A stretch of 64,000 nt of DNA from Thiolinea disciformis DSM 14473. Lineage in GTDB: Bacteria > Pseudomonadota > Gammaproteobacteria > Thiotrichales > Thiotrichaceae. Shown here piece by piece: positions 25,552 through 34,054 of the stretch (position 1 is the stretch's first letter; the number at the start of each line of letters is the position of its first letter). Under the pieces are notes generated by a model. It saw only the letters and a program-made list of their open reading frames with translations, had not been told where the DNA came from and did no database searches. A program made the translations under genes and the position numbers. The stretch spans positions 1 to 64,000 of the forward strand of contig NZ_AQVE01000017.1 of assembly GCF_000371925.1 (NCBI RefSeq). Direction: 5' to 3'.

Positions 25552-26478
25552 ATGAAATTAAACCCCTTGGATCAAGTACCAGCGACTCCCGTGATTTTCC
25601 TATTTTGTATTATATTTTTTATTCTGATGCCTGGTTTGTTTATGTTAATCACTAAACCAGTGAGCATCGCTGATGGCATTGCCCTAGGGGACGCTACTTT
25701 TAATAAAGAAAATCTTTTAATAGCCGGTTCTTATATATTACTAGGGCTTGGGCTATGGGGTATTGCTGGAAAATATCGTCCTGAACTAGAAGATATTATT
25801 GCAGTGTTGCCAAGTACGGCAGAGATAAAACGTTATCTTTGGCTGGGTGTAGGGATGGTTATTTCGGCGATGGGCTTTGTTTATCTATTTTATTATCCAC
25901 TCTCTTTTATTTTTCCTGATTTTGTAGAGTCTTGGTATCTTGATACACCCAATGTTTTATTTTGGGATGAATCCAGTTGGTATCTATCAGGTAATCTTGC
26001 GACTCTTGTATCGGCTGTCATTTTAGCGCCGGTGATTGAAGAATATTTATTTCGCGGATTTCTATTAAACCGTTTTAGTTTATTGATAGGCGTACCTTGG
26101 GCTATTATTATTTCCTCCGCGTTATTTGCGATTCTGCATACCGATATAGTGGGCGCGTTTATTTTTGCGGTATTGATGTGCTTTATTTATATGCAGACCC
26201 GCTCTTTAGTGGGCCCGATTCTAGTGCATTTTTCAAACAATCTTTTTGCATCCGTTCTTGAATTCATCGATTTGCAATGGATTTCGGGTTTTGAAGAAAC
26301 GACGGTAGCAGATTTTCAAGCCTTGTGGTGGTTAGGCTTAGTGTGTTTAATAGTGGGCAGCCTGTGGTTATGGCAGTTTGCTAAACAGTATTTAAAGCCA
26401 GCTTCTGAGATTATCGCCTTTCATGAAAAAGGTTTTAAAGCCACTATTGATGTCAGAGACGATCAATTAGTGGGATAA
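25552..26478 (+). CDS. CPBP-family intramembrane metalloprotease
   Basis: A 308-residue membrane protein with about eight helices. The three catalytic motifs of the CPBP (CAAX protease / bacteriocin self-immunity) family are present in order: EEYLFRGFLLNRF, then FAILHTD, then HFSNNLF. The active site glutamates and histidines lie in the membrane. The bacterial substrates are mostly unknown, and some members give self-immunity to bacteriocins, but no peptide gene is adjacent. The 3' end overlaps the convergent YihY gene by 16 bases. Confidence 0.87.
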   Translation: MKLNPLDQVPATPVIFLFCIIFFILMPGLFMLITKPVSIADGIALGDATFNKENLLIAGSYILLGLGLWGIAGKYRPELEDIIAVLPSTAEIKRYLWLGVGMVISAMGFVYLFYYPLSFIFPDFVESWYLDTPNVLFWDESSWYLSGNLATLVSAVILAPVIEEYLFRGFLLNRFSLLIGVPWAIIISSALFAILHTDIVGAFIFAVLMCFIYMQTRSLVGPILVHFSNNLFASVLEFIDLQWISGFEETTVADFQALWWLGLVCLIVGSLWLWQFAKQYLKPASEIIAFHEKGFKATIDVRDDQLVG

Positions 26479-27797
26479 TCAGGCAAGGTAGGCGCTTGAG
26501 TTTGGTGGCTTAGCGCCTGTTTAGCGCTTAATAGTTGTTGCACAGTTTGTTGTTGATTGGCGACTAATTCCTGAAGCCATTCTTTTTCTAGGCCAGCTTG
26601 TTTAATCAGTTGTGTGGCCTGTTTTTGTTGCGCATAGTCGCCTTGCCAAAAGAAGCGGCGCAAGTCTGCTACCGTGAGTTGTGCGGGTGAAATACGCATC
26701 AGGTAATGGGCCGGATCTTGGTCATCACGGCTTAATACCCCATAACTAATTAAGTCATTTAGACTGTCTTCAACGAGCATTACCGGCACAGGTAAGGTCA
26801 GGCATAAGTCATCTAAAGTCGCAGGGGCTTGACCAGTGAGGAAGCGCTGTGCAATGTCGCGCACTAATACCGCCGCCAAGATTTCGCGCGTTTGGAGACT
26901 GGTTTGCGTGGGTTGGCCAGCCAGCTGTAAAGCGCCCGGATATTGTAAATAATAGGTGAGACGCGCTCCAATTAAGACAATCATCCACCCCACATAAAGC
27001 CAGAGCATAAACAAAAATAGGCTGGCAAAAATCGAATAAATAGCAATCTGTTGTCCTGAACCTACTACAAAGCTAGAAAAGACTTTTGCGGCAAATTGCC
27101 AGCATAAAGCGCCCACGATGGCACCACTGAGGGCTGCGGAGAACTTAACATGGGTATTGGGCATGAATAAGTATAAAAAGGTGAATGCTATGACCGTGGT
27201 AAAAAAGGGCATATAGCGTAGTAAGAAACTGATGGCTTGCCCAAACGGTTCGTGGCGCGTCATGTTTTGTATGGCGTGCAGATCATTAATCGAATGCCAC
27301 AGACCAAACATGGATACCAAAAAGACAGGGCCAATCAGAACAACACTTAAGTAATCACGTATTTGAGTCAACATATTGCGTGGTTTATGTACCCGCCACA
27401 CATCATTAAACGCTACTTCAACCGACTGCATTAAGGTAAGTACGGTATAAAATAAGGTCAGCAAGCCTGCTGTACCTAGGACGCCTACTTGCACATTATC
27501 CACAAAACTTAATATCTGCTGAGTAAAGGGATTAGCCATGCTACCTAGCGGTGACATGAAGTTATAGATGAGTGGCTCTAGCTGTTTATGTACCCCGAAA
27601 CTTTTTAAGATCGAAAAACTTAAGGCCAGTAGGGGAACCATGGATAATAAGGTCGAATAGCTCAATCCTTTCGCGTGACGCCACGTGGGGCCTTGCATCA
27701 GCTCATGATAAAGCGCTGCTGGTAATAAGCGGATATACGAGAGCAAACTAGCGAGCGGAGTGTTAGCGGCCACGGGTAATAACTCATCAAAAAACAC
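26463..27797 (-). CDS. YihY/BrkB-family inner membrane protein
   Basis: A 444-residue protein with six membrane helices in the first 290 residues, including KGLSYSTLLSMVPLLALSFS and IFASLFLFMLWLYVGWMIVLIGA, which are the most conserved parts of the YihY/BrkB family. The C-terminal 150 residues are a soluble, winged-helix-like region with a glutamine-rich tail, as in the longer proteobacterial members. Function is unresolved; earlier claims that it is ribonuclease BN are wrong. The GTG at 27797 has no clear ribosome binding site and lies within a stem-loop with a T-run; GTG eight codons later is an alternative start. Confidence 0.85.
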   Translation of the reverse strand: MFFDELLPVAANTPLASLLSYIRLLPAALYHELMQGPTWRHAKGLSYSTLLSMVPLLALSFSILKSFGVHKQLEPLIYNFMSPLGSMANPFTQQILSFVDNVQVGVLGTAGLLTLFYTVLTLMQSVEVAFNDVWRVHKPRNMLTQIRDYLSVVLIGPVFLVSMFGLWHSINDLHAIQNMTRHEPFGQAISFLLRYMPFFTTVIAFTFLYLFMPNTHVKFSAALSGAIVGALCWQFAAKVFSSFVVGSGQQIAIYSIFASLFLFMLWLYVGWMIVLIGARLTYYLQYPGALQLAGQPTQTSLQTREILAAVLVRDIAQRFLTGQAPATLDDLCLTLPVPVMLVEDSLNDLISYGVLSRDDQDPAHYLMRISPAQLTVADLRRFFWQGDYAQQKQATQLIKQAGLEKEWLQELVANQQQTVQQLLSAKQALSHQTQAPTLPDYPTN

Positions 27798-27825
27798 AGA
27801 CCAGCATAATAGACTGTGTCTGTGT
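27790..27825 (-). terminator. Terminator-like stem-loop before yihY
   Basis: On the minus strand ACACAGAC (27818-27825) pairs with GTCTGTGT (27794-27801) and is followed by a run of six T. It fits a rho-independent terminator for the DUF1269 gene. Its 3' arm and T-run cover the annotated GTG start of the YihY gene, so either termination limits yihY expression or yihY starts slightly downstream. Confidence 0.5.
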
Positions 27826-27841
27826 AGGGAAAAGAAAAGGA

Positions 27842-28420
27842 TTAGTTATTCGGTAGTGGCGGTGGTGTCATCGATTGGTTGGAAGCGGCTTTTTCTTGGG
27901 CGGCTTGTTGTTGCAATTCTTGTTGTACTGAAGGACTGGATAACACTTCGCGCAATTGCTCTTCTTTATCTTTAGCTAAAGACGTTTTCAGGATAGTACC
28001 GTGCAAGCCAGTAGCTCTTAAACCGTCTAACACTTTATCGTCTGTAGCGGAGCGCACTAAAACAAATAAGACCGAGCTTCCGGGGGTGATGGATTGGCTT
28101 AAATCTTTCATGAAATTATCATTGATGCCCACATCCGTTAAGGCGCCACTCAATGCGCCTGCGCCCGCGCCGACTGCGGCACCAAGCAATGGATTCAGAA
28201 ATAACATGCCTACTAACATGCCCCAGAAGCCACCACCGGCTGCCCCTACCGCTGTCAGATTCATGGCTTGGTGTAATTTAATTTTATTTTGCGTATCTTT
28301 GGTAACCACAACCGCGTCTTCCAGTTGCAGTAAATAATTTTTTTGCATTTCATACAATTTCTCACGCATGGTAAATGCGCTTTTTTCATCACTAAACGCA
28401 ACAGCAATCAGACTACTCAT
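27842..28420 (-). CDS. DUF1269-family protein
   Basis: A 192-residue protein opening with LIAVAFSDEKSAFTMREKL, the start typical of DUF1269, followed by a glycine-rich hydrophobic middle (about residues 58-92, AVGAAGGGFWGMLVG and AVGAGAGALSGALTDVG) that resembles glycine-zipper segments. The second half resembles the first fold (SSVLFVLVRSATDDKVLDGLR) and ends in a polar, proline-rich tail. Function is unknown; membrane association through the glycine-rich segment is inferred. The gene stands alone, with a stem-loop after it. Confidence 0.78.
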   Translation of the reverse strand: MSSLIAVAFSDEKSAFTMREKLYEMQKNYLLQLEDAVVVTKDTQNKIKLHQAMNLTAVGAAGGGFWGMLVGMLFLNPLLGAAVGAGAGALSGALTDVGINDNFMKDLSQSITPGSSVLFVLVRSATDDKVLDGLRATGLHGTILKTSLAKDKEEQLREVLSSPSVQQELQQQAAQEKAASNQSMTPPPLPNN

Positions 28421-28531
28421 GAGCGAAGCTCCTTTTGGGAATTTTTAATTAAAACACCTCAACCCACTCGCCAAGTGGATAAGCAATAGTGTTATAGACC
28501 AAATTATCACAAAACACCATGTACCAAATCC

Positions 28532-29887
28532 TTAGCTTAGGTCAGCGCGAAAGTGGCGGCGTTCCAAGCCGTATTTGCGCATCTTATCTGACAAGGTTTT
28601 ACGCGGAACATCCAAGGCTTCCATGACCTGCTTAATATTGCCGTTATAACGATTTAGGGCTTGCTCGATTAGCGCTTTCTCAAAATAAGCGACTTGGTTG
28701 GCTAAACTTAAGCCATCTGGCAATTCTTCGGCGTTCATTAAGGCTGCCATATCAAATTGGTAAGCCTCACCTAATAAGACATAACGTTCAGCAATATTGC
28801 GCAATTCCCGAATATTACCCGGCCAATCATGCCCTAGTAGGGTATGTAGTGACTTGGTCGTCAAAGGCGGTACTTCGGTTTCACAACGTGCCGCCGCAAT
28901 TAAGACAAAATGCTGGAATAATAAAGGAATATCTTCGCGCCGCGCTCGTAAAGGAGGCACTTCTAGGGTGACTACATTGAGGCGATAATATAAATCTTGG
29001 CGAAACTCCAGACGTTCGGCGGCGTCTTTGAGGTTGATTTTGCTGGCGGCAATTACGCGAATATCGAGCGGAATAAGATGATTCGAACCAAGGCGTTCGA
29101 TTTTGCGCTCCTGTAGCACGCGTAATAAAGGCGCTTGGGTCAAAAGTGGCATACTTTCAATTTCATCTAAGAATAAAGTGCCACCATTAGCGTGTTCGAA
29201 TTTACCCACACGCCGCGTTTTCGCACCATTAAAAGCGCCGGCTTCATGTCCGAATAATTCCGTTTCGAGTAGGTTTTCAGGGATTGCACCACAATTGATT
29301 GCCACATAATTACGATTGCGGCGCAAACTTTGTTCATGTAACGAGCGAGCTACCAGTTCTTTGCCGGTTCCGGTTTCGCCACAGACTAGAATATCGGTTT
29401 CCAAACGTGCCAAACGTGCAATCATTTTGCGTAAGGCAATAATGCTAGGGGCTTGTCCAATAATACGTGGGCCAATACGTTTGTGGTCTTCTAGTTCGGA
29501 TTTGAGGGTGCGATTTTCTAAGGTTAAACGGCGCTTTTCTAAGGCTCGTTTCACGCTATCTACCAATTGAGCCGCCGCAAAGGGTTTTTCTAATAAATCG
29601 TAAGCACCATCACGAATGGCATGAACGGCGGTGGCAATGTCAGCATGACCACTAATCAGGATAACCGGTAAATCGCGATCCAGTTTTAATACCTGCTGCA
29701 TTAGCTCCAAGCCATCCATGTGAGGCATACGAATATCTGTGACAAGTACACCGGAAAATTCTGCGGATAGATGATTTAATGCTTCTGGCGCACTGGCATA
29801 AGTTTGCACCTCAAACCCCGCCAACATTAAGGATTGTGCGGCTGAGTCACGCATGGCTTTTTCATCATCGACTAATATGACATACAT
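28532..29887 (-). CDS. dctD: DctD-like sigma-54-dependent response regulator with altered GAFTGA loop
   Basis: A 451-residue NtrC-family activator: receiver domain (acceptor Asp in LVTDIRMPHMDG), AAA+ domain with Walker A GETGTGKELVARS and Walker B GGTLFLDEIES, and a C-terminal Fis-type helix-turn-helix (NGNIKQVMEALDVPRKTLSDKM). The loop that touches sigma-54 normally reads GAFTGA but is GAFNGA here (residues 217-222, Asn at 220). The preceding kinase gene ends 4 bases before its start, so the pair is cotranscribed. C4-dicarboxylate control is inferred from family, as no dct transporter lies next to it. Confidence 0.88.
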   Translation of the reverse strand: MYVILVDDEKAMRDSAAQSLMLAGFEVQTYASAPEALNHLSAEFSGVLVTDIRMPHMDGLELMQQVLKLDRDLPVILISGHADIATAVHAIRDGAYDLLEKPFAAAQLVDSVKRALEKRRLTLENRTLKSELEDHKRIGPRIIGQAPSIIALRKMIARLARLETDILVCGETGTGKELVARSLHEQSLRRNRNYVAINCGAIPENLLETELFGHEAGAFNGAKTRRVGKFEHANGGTLFLDEIESMPLLTQAPLLRVLQERKIERLGSNHLIPLDIRVIAASKINLKDAAERLEFRQDLYYRLNVVTLEVPPLRARREDIPLLFQHFVLIAAARCETEVPPLTTKSLHTLLGHDWPGNIRELRNIAERYVLLGEAYQFDMAALMNAEELPDGLSLANQVAYFEKALIEQALNRYNGNIKQVMEALDVPRKTLSDKMRKYGLERRHFRADLS

Positions 29888-29891
29888 TGGC

Positions 29892-31667
29892 TCACTCCTT
29901 AGGTGCTAAGGGTAAACATAAACAAAACACAGCGCCTCCTTCAGCACGATTGAAAGCTTGTAAGCTACCTTGCATATCCACGGCAAGGCGCTGAGAAATC
30001 GAAAGACCTAGCCCTAAACCATGTCCTGCTTGTTTGGTCGTAAAGAACGGTTCAAATAAGTGGTTCATGTCATTTTCATCTAAACCCGTGCCATTATCCC
30101 AAATTTCCATACAGGCTTGATCCTGTAAGCTTGTAATCTTTAAACCGATTTGCGGATCGGCACGTTCGTGAATGGCATCCAGTGCATTACTGAATAAATT
30201 AATGAGAATTTGCTCTAGCCACACTAAATCAGCCCATACCGTCACTGCTTCAGCGAGTCTTTCTTGCTGTAATTCAACACCCGCACGTGCAAAGCGTGGC
30301 TGCATAATAACCAAGCTAGAATCAATTGCCATGGCTAAAGAGCAACGCTCACGTTGTCCATGACTTTTGCGGGCAAAAGCTTTTAGTTGATGGGTAATAG
30401 TGGCCATCCGTTCCGTGAGAGCGGCAATTTCTTGCAAATTCGTTTGGGCAATGCTGATTTGTCCACGTTCCAGAAATTGGCGTGCATTATCAGCATAGGC
30501 GCGAATAGCCCCCAGTGGATTATTGAGTTCGTGATTAATCGTGCTAGACATCTGTCCCAAGGCCGCCATTTTCGCGGCTTGTATGAGTCCTGTTTGGGCT
30601 TGTTCTAGGGCTTGGGTGCGCTCGGCCACTTTGGTTTCCAGTTCCGCCATAGCAGCTTGTTGATAGCATTGCCTTTGGGTACGGTATTTCCAAAAAGTAA
30701 ATAGTAATAAGCCACTCAAACCAGTCAGGGCGAGCGTGATCAGCAGGGCGATTTGCAGAGTTTGGGTAATGCTGCGCCAATCACTCAGCACATAAACATC
30801 CCAACCGGCTTCTTCCATACGATGCTTAGCCATTAAATAATGCTGATTCTGACGTTCTACGCGATATAAATTGTCGTGTAAAAAGTTTCGTTTGAAATTT
30901 GCTAAGGGTTTTAAAGCAAAACCAACGTAACGCTGGGTGTCGATAATAGCTTGCTGGCGTAATGGGCTTAAGGCTTCTAGGGTATGGAATAGTGTTTGGT
31001 AATCGCTGGCCATGAAGATAATGCCATCGTCATCAGTCACCCAGAACTCAAAGCTTTGGTTTTGCCATAACTGCTCAATCGTATTAACGCTAATTTTCAC
31101 AACCACAACCCCAAGAGGATTCTGTTTCTCGTCTTGCACGGCGGAGGCAAAATAATAGCCGCGCTCATTGGACGTTGTACCCACTGCATAATAGCGCCCT
31201 AGTTGCCCGCTCATGGCTTGTTGGAAATAAGGCCGAAAGGCAAAATCGTTGCCGATAAAGCTCCATGTTTTATCCCAGTTACTGGAGGCTATCGTCATGC
31301 CATCCGCACGCATTAAATAAATATCCATCGTGCCCGCTAACTGATTGGTGCGCGCGAGATAATGATTAATTTGGGAGCTAGAAAGCGCGTCTGGCGCTTG
31401 CTGTAAATGAGCTTTGATCTCCGTTTCTTGAGCGATCAGTACGGGCAGATAGCTATAACGTGCCAACGCGGCATCTAAACTCATCACTAGTCGGGCGAGC
31501 TGTGCTTGTGTGGTGGTTTCAAGCCGATTGAGACTAGCTTGGCGCACCGACCAAGCCACCAGAAGTGCAATGAGTAAGGCTATAATAATTGAAAGGCCGA
31601 GCACAGAAGCCGGTTTTAAAAGTACACGCGGCTTCCTAATATGAGCATTGCCCCCTAGAGCAATCAT
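29892..31667 (-). CDS. dctB: DctB-like sensor histidine kinase
   Basis: A 591-residue inner-membrane kinase: N-terminal helix (about residues 20-42), a periplasmic double Cache sensor of about 250 residues, a second membrane helix (about 300-323), a coiled-coil linker, the HisKA box STINHELNNPLGAIRAYADN and an HATPase domain with NLFSNALDAI, DNGTGLD and GHGLGLGLSI. The HELNNP form and double Cache sensor mark the DctB group that detects C4-dicarboxylates or similar organic acids. It overlaps the end of the acyl-CoA ligase gene by 4 bases (ATGA) and precedes dctD, so sensing may be linked to organic or fatty acid use. Confidence 0.88.
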   Translation of the reverse strand: MIALGGNAHIRKPRVLLKPASVLGLSIIIALLIALLVAWSVRQASLNRLETTTQAQLARLVMSLDAALARYSYLPVLIAQETEIKAHLQQAPDALSSSQINHYLARTNQLAGTMDIYLMRADGMTIASSNWDKTWSFIGNDFAFRPYFQQAMSGQLGRYYAVGTTSNERGYYFASAVQDEKQNPLGVVVVKISVNTIEQLWQNQSFEFWVTDDDGIIFMASDYQTLFHTLEALSPLRQQAIIDTQRYVGFALKPLANFKRNFLHDNLYRVERQNQHYLMAKHRMEEAGWDVYVLSDWRSITQTLQIALLITLALTGLSGLLLFTFWKYRTQRQCYQQAAMAELETKVAERTQALEQAQTGLIQAAKMAALGQMSSTINHELNNPLGAIRAYADNARQFLERGQISIAQTNLQEIAALTERMATITHQLKAFARKSHGQRERCSLAMAIDSSLVIMQPRFARAGVELQQERLAEAVTVWADLVWLEQILINLFSNALDAIHERADPQIGLKITSLQDQACMEIWDNGTGLDENDMNHLFEPFFTTKQAGHGLGLGLSISQRLAVDMQGSLQAFNRAEGGAVFCLCLPLAPKE

Positions 31668-33337
31668 GCGTCCGGCTTTAAGTCTTTCAGCTCGCGTCGT
31701 AAAATTTTCCCGACATTGCTTTTAGGTAATTGTTTGACAAAGACAATATGGCGGGGACGTTTGTAGCCAGTAAGTTGCTGAGCGCACCAATCACGCAGTT
31801 CTTGCTCGGTGAGAGTAGGATCACGTTTCACTACATAGGCTTTGACCGCTTCTCCGGCATTTTCATCTGGGATTCCAATGACACCCGCTTCCAAGACCTT
31901 GGGATTGGCGACTAAAACATCTTCAATTTCATTCGGATAAACATTGAAGCCAGAAACCAGTACCATGTCCTTAATGCGGTCGACCAGTTTGACAAACCCT
32001 TGCTCATTAATAATCGCCACATCGCCCGTGCGCAACCAACCCTCTGCGTTCAGGACTTTGCTGGTTTCATCAGGACGCTGCCAATAACCTTTCATCACCT
32101 GAGGGCCACGTACCCACAGTTCACCCGTTTCGTTGATGCCTAGCTCTTCACCTGCGACATCGCGAATGGAAACTTCTGTGGATGAAATCGGCAAGCCAAT
32201 CATGCCATTGTAGCCTTCAATATCAAGCGGATTAATGCACACGGCGGGCGATGCTTCAGTGAGACCATAAGCCTCTAATAAAGTAACACCGGTTATGTTT
32301 TTCCATTTTTCCGCCACGCTGCGTTGTACCGCCATGCCACCGCCAAGCGTAACCTTTAAGCCCGAAAAATCAACCTGCTCGAAGCCCGGTGCATTGATTA
32401 GCGCATTGAATAAGGTGTTTACCCCTGTGATGAAAGAGAATTTTTCTTTCTTGAGCTCTTTAATAAAGGCCGGAAAGTCGCGTGGATTAGTAATCAGTAT
32501 GCTTTTCGCACCAATTTGAATAGCAAATAAGGCATTCGCAGTCAGTGCAAACACATGGTACAACGGTAAGGCTGTAATAAAAACTTCATGGCCAGTCACT
32601 AAGTCACGATTGGTCCATGCTTCTGCTTGGAGCAAATTGGCAATCATATTGCGATGCGTAAGCATAGCGCCTTTGGCGACACCCGTTGTACCGCCTGTAT
32701 ATTGCAAGAAGGCAATATCTTCGTGCTGTATGGTGACAGGCTCTAGTTGATGGGCATGACCTTTGCTTAGCGCTTGTTTGAAATTAGTGGTCTGTGGCAA
32801 TGAAAAAGCAGGAACCATTTTTTTAATATACTTGACCACAAAACTGACGAGCCAGCCTTTCGCACCTCCTAATAAATCACCAATTTGCGAGGTGATTACA
32901 TGCTTAACGTTCGTATTCGGCAAGACATGCTGTAAGGTATGGGCGAAGTTTTCTAGGATTACTATGGCGACTGCACCCGAGTCTTTGAGTTGGTGTTGTA
33001 ATTCGCGGTCGGTATACAGCGGATTAGTATTAACGACGATAAGCCCTGCTCGCAAAGCACCAAACATTGCAATCGGATATTGCAAAACATTTGGCATCAT
33101 AATTGCGATCCGATCCCCTTGTTTTAGGCCGAGTTCATGGCGCAAATAAGCTGCAAAATCACGGGATAAGCTATTGAATTGGCGATAGGTTAATGTTTTC
33201 CCCAAATTGACGAGGGCAGGTCTGTCCGCATATTTCTCAGCATTCTGCTCAAATACATCGATTAGTGAGTTATAAACGTGAGTATCAATTTCAGCCGGAA
33301 CATGCGCAGGATAGCGCTCAAGCCAAATTTTTTCCAT
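31664..33337 (-). CDS. fadD: Long-chain-fatty-acid--CoA ligase
   Basis: A 557-residue ANL-superfamily enzyme that activates fatty acids to acyl-CoA through an acyl-adenylate. The AMP-binding box LQYTGGTTGVAKGAMLTHRN, ELWVRGPQVMKGYW, the GWLRTGD hinge and the C-terminal catalytic lysine region SNVGKILRRELK are all visible. Length and the N-terminal MEKIWLERYPAHVPAEI are those of FadD. A near-perfect GGAGG lies before the start. Cotranscription with dctB-dctD by overlap is unusual and suggests that the ligase and the sensor pair respond to the same conditions. Confidence 0.92.
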   Translation of the reverse strand: MEKIWLERYPAHVPAEIDTHVYNSLIDVFEQNAEKYADRPALVNLGKTLTYRQFNSLSRDFAAYLRHELGLKQGDRIAIMMPNVLQYPIAMFGALRAGLIVVNTNPLYTDRELQHQLKDSGAVAIVILENFAHTLQHVLPNTNVKHVITSQIGDLLGGAKGWLVSFVVKYIKKMVPAFSLPQTTNFKQALSKGHAHQLEPVTIQHEDIAFLQYTGGTTGVAKGAMLTHRNMIANLLQAEAWTNRDLVTGHEVFITALPLYHVFALTANALFAIQIGAKSILITNPRDFPAFIKELKKEKFSFITGVNTLFNALINAPGFEQVDFSGLKVTLGGGMAVQRSVAEKWKNITGVTLLEAYGLTEASPAVCINPLDIEGYNGMIGLPISSTEVSIRDVAGEELGINETGELWVRGPQVMKGYWQRPDETSKVLNAEGWLRTGDVAIINEQGFVKLVDRIKDMVLVSGFNVYPNEIEDVLVANPKVLEAGVIGIPDENAGEAVKAYVVKRDPTLTEQELRDWCAQQLTGYKRPRHIVFVKQLPKSNVGKILRRELKDLKPDA

Positions 33338-33406
33338 GGTGTCCTCCTCATACTTATTATTGAATGGCGTGGTTTTATTCTACGGGGGGGAATCTGAAAG
33401 CACAAT

Positions 33407-33928
33407 TTAATTGGATTTTTTCACAAGTTTGTTTCGTGTTGTACTTGCTTGCGTTAAAAGGGGCGTTTCTGAGGTGCTAGCCTCTGCTAATAAACGTCCA
33501 GCTTCCGGGCCAAACATATCCGCTAATAAAGCTTTCGAGGTTTCTTTTAATAAATGACGGCTCAATTGGCGGGGTGCATAAAGATGGTCGCTGAGAAAAC
33601 TCGTATTTTCATAAACAATATCGTTGGGTGCTGGTAGAAAAGCTTGATGCAAGCTGATACGCGCAATATGTCCCAAATTGATTCCACGTCCATCATCAAT
33701 AATTAATAGATGCGGATAAAGCTGGCGATAGGGATCTGGTTCAGGATAATCGACTACGCCCAGTAGTTTGTAAGCTTTGTCTGACCACTGCACGCCAGCA
33801 TTTATGTCTGTCATATTGATTTCAGTGAGGAAAACCCGCTGGCCAATCGCTTCACGCAATCGTTGGAGATAGTGTTGATAGTTCGCTGAAGGCCAGAGCT
33901 GTTCAGCAGCGCCTGAGTGCATGTCCAC
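33407..33928 (-). CDS. Conserved-looking hypothetical protein
   Basis: A 173-residue soluble protein that I do not recognise. It has mixed helix and strand, and the central section YPHLLIIDDGRGINLGHIARISL followed by NDIVYENTSFLSDHLYAPRQLSR looks structured, while the C-terminal 30 residues are Thr/Ser-rich and probably disordered. No signal peptide or membrane helix is present. The start is GTG 33928 with AGGAA seven bases upstream; an ATG two codons later is possible. It stands between fadD and the divergent amgK without coupling to either. Function is unknown. Confidence 0.65.
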   Translation of the reverse strand: MDMHSGAAEQLWPSANYQHYLQRLREAIGQRVFLTEINMTDINAGVQWSDKAYKLLGVVDYPEPDPYRQLYPHLLIIDDGRGINLGHIARISLHQAFLPAPNDIVYENTSFLSDHLYAPRQLSRHLLKETSKALLADMFGPEAGRLLAEASTSETPLLTQASTTRNKLVKKSN

Positions 33929-33962
33929 GAATCATTTCCTAAGCTTATGTGATTTAGTTCAA

Positions 33963-33990
33963 TTTACAGTAAGTTTTGTATCTCTATGAT
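33963..33990 (+). promoter_or_regulatory. Candidate promoter of amgK-murU
   Basis: TTTACA (33963-33968) and TATGAT (33985-33990) are separated by 16 bases, a reasonable sigma-70 pair about 65 bases before the amgK start. The assignment rests on hexamer similarity alone. Confidence 0.45.
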
Positions 33991-34054
33991 ATAAATCTTG
34001 TGAAGCCGTTTTTATTTTAAAACAATGTGCAAAGGATAGACACTTAACACGCTT

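Noticed and set aside
25552-26478. CPBP protease as a bacteriocin immunity gene
   Set aside because: No small peptide precursor, modification enzyme or exporter of the bacteriocin type is adjacent.
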